Below, piece after piece: positions 59,397 through 64,000 of a stretch of DNA of 64,000 nt. Position numbers and translations under genes: made by a program. This DNA comes from Bradysia coprophila (lineage: Eukaryota > Arthropoda > Insecta > Diptera > Sciaridae): assembly GCF_014529535.1 (NCBI RefSeq), contig NC_050738.1:7659410-7723409 (forward strand). The letters are read 5' to 3'. Under the pieces are notes generated by a model. The model saw only the letters and a list, made by a program, of their open reading frames with translations. It was not told where the DNA came from and ran no database searches. Position 1 is the stretch's first letter, and the number at the start of each line of letters is the position of its first letter.

Positions 59397-61112
59397 CAGG
59401 GCCTATTTTTTAGAAACATCGTTTCTAAAGTTTCTTGAGTTTCTCAAAGTTTCTTAAAGTTTCCTAAAGTTTCTTGAGTTTCTCAAATTTTAGAAACTTG
59501 AGAAACTTGAGAATCAGGAAATTTCAATTATTGTTTATTATGAAGAATTCAGCTAAATAAACACCAGACTTTATCATAGTTGAATGATTTCAGTATATTG
59601 TCGAAAATGCATCATACTCATTCTGCTTCGAATTTTAGCTTCTACTGTTCTTCGTTTCTGCACAGGCTTTTGTAGATATACCTTTAGTTTAATTCATTCA
59701 TTCATTCAGCTTAATTTTCACTGAAAATGTCGAAGTGTACGTCTAGAAGTGTTACGATTTTCGACTGTAACTTACATTATGCTTCTCATTCGTCAAAGCT
59801 AAGTTGAAGTAGTACATTTTTGCGTGTAACTCGTGCAATATATAAGTTGGCCAATGGTCTTTACTGGCTTAGCTCACACATTGTCTGAATGACACAGAAA
59901 ATTGTGCACTAGGAACTCACATTTCATGGATGAATGGAACAGTATGTAAGTTGTCATAGCCTTGGTCTTTATAAATAGAACTATTTTTGATTTCTTATAC
60001 TTTTTAGATCGTATTTGTCTTACACTATTAATTTTAGGCGTTTTCGCGAAAACCGTGAGATGTAAAGTATTTTGAACTATCGAATTTTAAGCTTTAGAAG
60101 AATTTTCAAACGCCATTTATTGAAATGGTGAAGAAATTAGGTCTTTACTATTTCTTTCCAAAAACTCAATTTTTCTTTGCTAAAAAATAGTGGGAAGTGT
60201 GACAAATCCAGTTCTTGGATAACGAGTCAGAAATGAAATTGGTTCCTTGATTGATGTTTTACGCAAAAAATTATGTATTAAAAACCGAAAAAACTTAATT
60301 CTGCTAGCTCGGTGGACATTTTCCATTCAAAAATTTTATTTTATACGCAAACAATTCTGTGCTAAATTGATAGAAGCGCCACTGACTTCGTGATTAAGTT
60401 GAAGGTTTTCAAAGACGTGCTAAATAGAAAGGTGTTCGCGTTCTAGGGAGACGCGATTTTGACTAACCTGCCCAGAAGGAGTAGCGAGTAGCGTATCAGG
60501 ATTGAATACAGTGAATCTCAATTATCTCAAATTACATTAATTTCACATACAATTGTATCAATAATCTTTAATTCATTGCAAATCTTTCACACGAAACGAC
60601 AAGTACTTATTTTAGCTACATCGCTTATCATTTATCAGCTTGTTCACCGTGGAATCACCACAACAATATGCATTTAAGATGTACATTTAAAAAAAAAAAT
60701 GAATTTGTGCTTTCCAAAGTAACAATACCTAGATTAGTGGTGCACTCGACTTTTTTTTAAAATATCACAGAATTCTAGGTAAATAAAAAATATTTCTGTG
60801 AACAGAAAATGTACAAAATGTGTATGTAATGTAATTTATGTTCACCCCAGTGCAATGATTCAAGAATACGAAGTTGTTTTTCGATATTGTCCACAAAAGT
60901 TAAATCTTACTTACACGAAAAACAATTAGGAAGAGATCTCCTTACTAGATATTTTTAATTTAAAATGAAAAGTTTCCTAAATTTCTCAAATGTTTCTGAA
61001 GTTTCTTTAATGTTTCTTAAGTTTCCCAAATGTTTCTCAAGTTTCTAAAAGATTCTTAAGTTTCCAAAAGTTTCTTAAATGTTTCTTGAAAGTTTCTAAA
61101 AAATAGGCCCTG
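59397..61112. mobile_element. 1.7-kb non-autonomous hAT-like element with word-array ends
   Basis: The left end is CAGGGCCTATTTTTTAGAAA; the right end is TTTCTAAAAAATAGGCCCTG. GTGCATAG lies on both sides (59389-59396 and 61113-61120). About 120 bp at the left and 150 bp at the right are chains of GTTTCTTGAG, GTTTCTTAAA and GTTTCCCAAA words. The 1.4-kb interior is ordinary AT-rich sequence with no ORF, so the element depended on a transposase supplied elsewhere. Confidence 0.9.
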
Positions 61113-61121
61113 GTGCATAGC

Positions 61122-61592
61122 ATAGGCTCGGAACAGATCAGATCAATCTGAATTTTTTTCAGATTGATCTGAAATTTACCCGATCTGAATCTGGTCTGAA
61201 AATTTTGATTTTATTTGATTCTGATCTGAAATCTGAAGACTTGAATCTGATCTGATCTGATCCAATCTGAATGATCTGAAGTCCCAAGAATAAAATTTGA
61301 AATTCCAAAACATGCTACTATTATAGAAATATTTATGATTTTATTAGTTCCCGTGCACTCGCGGAGTCTTGCAGTTCAAGAATTTCTAATAAATTAGCAT
61401 TTGTTTAGTCATACCGATTTTCAGATTTCAGATTGATCCAAAAATTTCCAGATTCAAATTTTCAGTTTTCAGATCAGATCAGATCTGCTTCCAATTTTCA
61501 GATTTCAGATCAGATCAGATCACGCCGCCTGAGATCTGGATCTGAATCTGAAATTTCAGATCAGGTCAGAACGATCTGTTTCCAACCCTAGG
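61122..61592. mobile_element. About 470-bp CAGATCTGA word-array element
   Basis: The left end (ATAGGCTCGGAACAGATC) is mirrored by GATCTGTTTCCAACCCTAGG at the right. Between them, dense variants of TTTCAGATC, GATCTGAAA and TCAGATCAGATC occupy both sides, with about 110 bp of unrelated sequence at about 61290-61410. It begins one base after the target duplication of the element at 59397, so two insertions are abutted. Its own duplication is unclear. Confidence 0.65.
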
Positions 61593-61604
61593 ATAGTGGG
61601 AGAT

Positions 61605-61992
61605 GATCAAAAACCGAAAACATGCACTTCTGTTATGGAGTTTTCTTTCGTATTCATACGGAGTGTAGTTTGTAAGGTAATTGCGAGTAACGGGGCTGAT
61701 TATAGTAGGTTAAAAATTCACCTACACTGAGGTACGAGCAGTTGAAAATTCGGGAAAAATTTGGCTACTTCGACGAAATTTTTAGGGTTCCTTTGTAACC
61801 GAAAGGAAATAGAAACAAAACAACTATTTCCCTGATTGCCACTGGCCTCAGCTGTCCAACGGCATCAGCATCGAAGATTTTTTTAGCGGTAGTTTTGGCT
61901 TCTAGGGACCAATACCTTTCAGTGCACATATAAAAAAGTCCGCTGGAACTTGAGTCCGATTTCGTTAAGTACGTCTTCAAAAGAATTTCTCT
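61605..61992. repeat. Diverged fragment of the long foldback family
   Basis: GATGATCAAAAACCGAAAAC, then TTTTGGCTTCTAGGGACCAA, ATAAAAAAGTCCGCTGGAAC, GAGTCCGATTTCGTTAAG and TTCAAAAGAATTTCTC follow the order of the right half of 42314-43168. The left half is missing. Confidence 0.6.
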
Positions 61993-62690
61993 ATATGTTG
62001 GTCCACGCAGCTGAACACAGGTCGTTTTTAAAATTTTAACGTTTCACCGAAAAATCATTTTCTATAGGTCTGTTCCAAGTCCATACGAATTGTCAAATTA
62101 CTGTCAAAATTCATCCATAGAGACATAGCCTCATGAATATTTGTATGAAAACCGAGCTTTGTGGATGAAATCGTGTTCGTTCGGCCAGTCAAATTTCGTG
62201 TTTACAGTTGCTTGCAACAAACCTATATCCATCTCTCTGCATTCGAAAAGTGAACCGAGACTTGTGAGAGCGCGAAAATAAATCTGTCAAACTTTGACAT
62301 TACCGCTCTTGCAGCTGTTGAAAACATACATATACACACACATCTTGTCAAAAGACTCCCGCTTTTTGTTTGGAATAGTCGCAGGTTCCGATTTTTGTTA
62401 ATAATCTAAAGAATTCTGCAAAAAATATTCATTTTTCAATCAATCGATCAAGAAATGTTGAAAAGGTAAATGGATTTGCATTCGATTTTTGGGGAAATTC
62501 GAGAAAAACTTCTGTAAAACGTAAAATTTTGTTATTCAGTAGCGGGAAAGTAACAAAGAAGTGCGCGACATACGCAATTGTCGTTTATTAGAAATTCAAG
62601 TTTTCGGTTCTTCTTTTCGGTTCATAATTTGTGTTTGAGAATGTGACCAACGGTGATGCAACGTTTCTTACACATTTTTCAATTCTTTAG
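61993..62690 (+). other. Upstream region and probable 5'UTR exon/intron of the nuclear-protein gene
   Basis: A plausible leader exon ends at 62465 with AAAAG before GTAAATGG, and the acceptor TTCTTTAG lies at 62690. Joining these would make the ATG at 62455 read four codons and stop, so it is not the protein start; it could be a tiny upstream ORF. No TATA box identified. Confidence 0.4.
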
Positions 62691-64000
62691 ATGAACACAC
62701 CTACAACAAGGCTTACGCGGCCGCGTCATGTACCAACGCCGAAAATGTCGGAGCGCAAAAAGGATTTATTCGGAAACAGCAGTAGATCTTCACTGATCAA
62801 TCTTGTCATCGATGAAGACTCCGATTTGGGTCCGATGAATCCGCTTGAATACAGTTCAAGTCCAAAAAGTTACGACAGACCGACTGAACGTAAGTAAAAC
62901 AAAATGTTGAGCGTCCATGACAATTCGTCTGTAACATTGAATTTTCAATTGCAGCCCTTGTAAACAAACGTGTGTGTGGACGTTTGGATTTCAGTAATCT
63001 AATGGAACAGCTCTCTCCAGCGATCAAAAATTCCTGTCGCATCAGTCAATCTGAAAACTCACCGAAACGAATCACTCGTTCAACGCCGTCTACCAAGTTG
63101 AACACCGAAGACATGATAGCGGATGACATTGTATTGTCGAAGGAAAACAGCTCAGAAGTTCTGCTGAAGACGCCTGCATTGGGAAATAGTGTCACAACGG
63201 CTCCACGAATCTCTTTTCGCAAAGCTCAAAATACGTCTGACTGCAGCAATGGCACAGACTCGCCGAAATCACGGAAAACATCGCAAAGACGAGGCGCCGA
63301 AAAATCGGATGCATCTGACACACCGAAAGCCAAAGCATCGCTCACATTCGGAGAAATTTCGGCACAATCATTTTATGGAACATCGAATGTTGAACCTTCA
63401 GTTAAACGAACCTCAGTTGAACGTATGCCGGTTAAAGTGACTAAAGTGCGAGAGAAAAGAGCGGCACCGTCTGCTAAGAGCCGTAGGTCTCATCAACGTC
63501 AATCTGTTGCAAGGAAACCCATTCTGGGCAGTATACGAAAACTTAATCACAAATTCAAAACGAAGAAAGTGGTGAAGTCCGACCCCTTGACGAAACGCAG
63601 TCAGCTCTTGGATCGCATCGAAAAAGTTCTCGAAACATCGAATTTGACATCGTATTTCAAAGACGTGCAGGTCAACAGTTTCGATAAAGAACTGATCAGT
63701 GGCCGTGCTCGCAATATTCTCAAAGAATCAGTCCAGTCACCGAACAAAAGCAATTCTGCGAACCGTTTTCCAGTGGATGACGATAGTGATACTGAGAAAC
63801 GCTTTCCGTCCGACGACGAAAGCGACAAAGACGAGGAGCCGGAGCAAACAAAACGGAAATTTTTCAAATCCAAATCCAGAGGCACAGAGAACCGATATCA
63901 GGTGTCCAAAGGAATTTCGGCGACAGTGAAACGAGGCCATGGCATAAAGTTATTGTCACCGCCGAAGAAAAAGCGAAAGGTTGATGCTGGCTACGACGAA
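62691..64000 (+). CDS. N-terminal part of a Ser/Lys-rich nuclear protein, tentatively Eco/ESCO cohesin acetyltransferase (partial)
   Basis: Exon 62691-62889 starts at ATG directly after acceptor TTCTTTAG and ends at donor GTAAGT. The next exon starts at 62955 after TTTTCAATTGCAG and stays open to the right edge. Phases agree (1 nt + 2 nt), giving 415 visible residues. The sequence is low-complexity, rich in Ser, Lys, Thr and Arg, with short motifs: TPKMSERKKDLFG near residue 20, LTFGEISAQSFYGTSN, KPILGSIRKLNHKFKTKKVV, SQLLDRIEKVLETSNLTSYF, an acidic stretch DESDKDEEPE-like, and SPPKKKRKVDAGYDE near the edge, which contains the classical nuclear-localisation sequence PKKKRKV. That organisation suits a chromatin or cell-cycle protein whose folded domain lies downstream. 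Eco/ESCO, the Smc3 acetyltransferase, is my best guess from general pattern; a sororin-like protein is another. The gene call is firm, the name is weak. Confidence 0.65.

Noticed and set aside
62455..62466. ATG at 62455 as start of the right-edge gene
   Set aside because: Splicing from 62465 to 62691 puts a stop immediately after four codons; the ATG at 62691 gives the long frame.
1..64000. CRISPR array, operon or phage-type system
   Set aside because: The sequence is eukaryotic, with spliced genes; none of the repeats has a regular repeat-spacer structure.

Overview
The window is an AT-rich arthropod nuclear segment, most likely from an insect and possibly a lower dipteran. The evidence is spliced genes with short GT-AG introns, a Copia element whose primer-binding site resembles that of Drosophila copia, an insect-type zinc-finger protein, and many small DNA-transposon relics. 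The species is inferred, not shown.

Coding sequence is sparse. From left to right: (1) 1-710, minus strand, a J-domain co-chaperone cut by the window edge, with an N-terminal zinc ribbon and a DnaJ-X-like region. (2) 9926-11933, plus strand, a two-exon gene joining two zinc-finger-like modules to a LINE-type endonuclease domain without reverse transcriptase. (3) 16806-18817, a 2-kb Copia derivative with identical 185-bp LTRs, a TTAAG duplication and one gag-led ORF. (4) 39796-40399, minus strand, a probable two-exon gene for a small secreted six-cysteine protein. (5) 53892-57983, minus strand, a complete nine-exon ALG11 mannosyltransferase gene with every splice phase consistent. (6) 62691 to the right edge, plus strand, the start of a Ser/Lys-rich nuclear protein, tentatively in the Eco/ESCO cohesin-acetyltransferase family.

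The rest is intergenic or intronic DNA full of short mobile elements. The most striking set has hAT-like ends (CAGGGCCTATTTT and its complement), 8-bp target duplications where preserved, and terminal regions made of degenerate repeated short words. The word differs between copies: TTCTTGAA-like, AATTCCCGAAAATTC-like, or a 15-bp unit. A related architecture uses CAGGTC or CAGATCTGA words. A second group is long foldbacks: two complete copies of about 855 bp beginning AGGGATTCTTTTGAAAA, several one-ended relatives, a near-perfect 407-bp palindrome and a 324-bp palindrome. One foldback sits inside a 2.25-kb word-array element.

The genes do not form a pathway. ALG11 and the nuclear-protein gene point away from each other (minus, then plus) and are separated by about 4.5 kb of largely transposon-derived DNA. 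No rRNA gene, intact tRNA gene or CRISPR array was seen.
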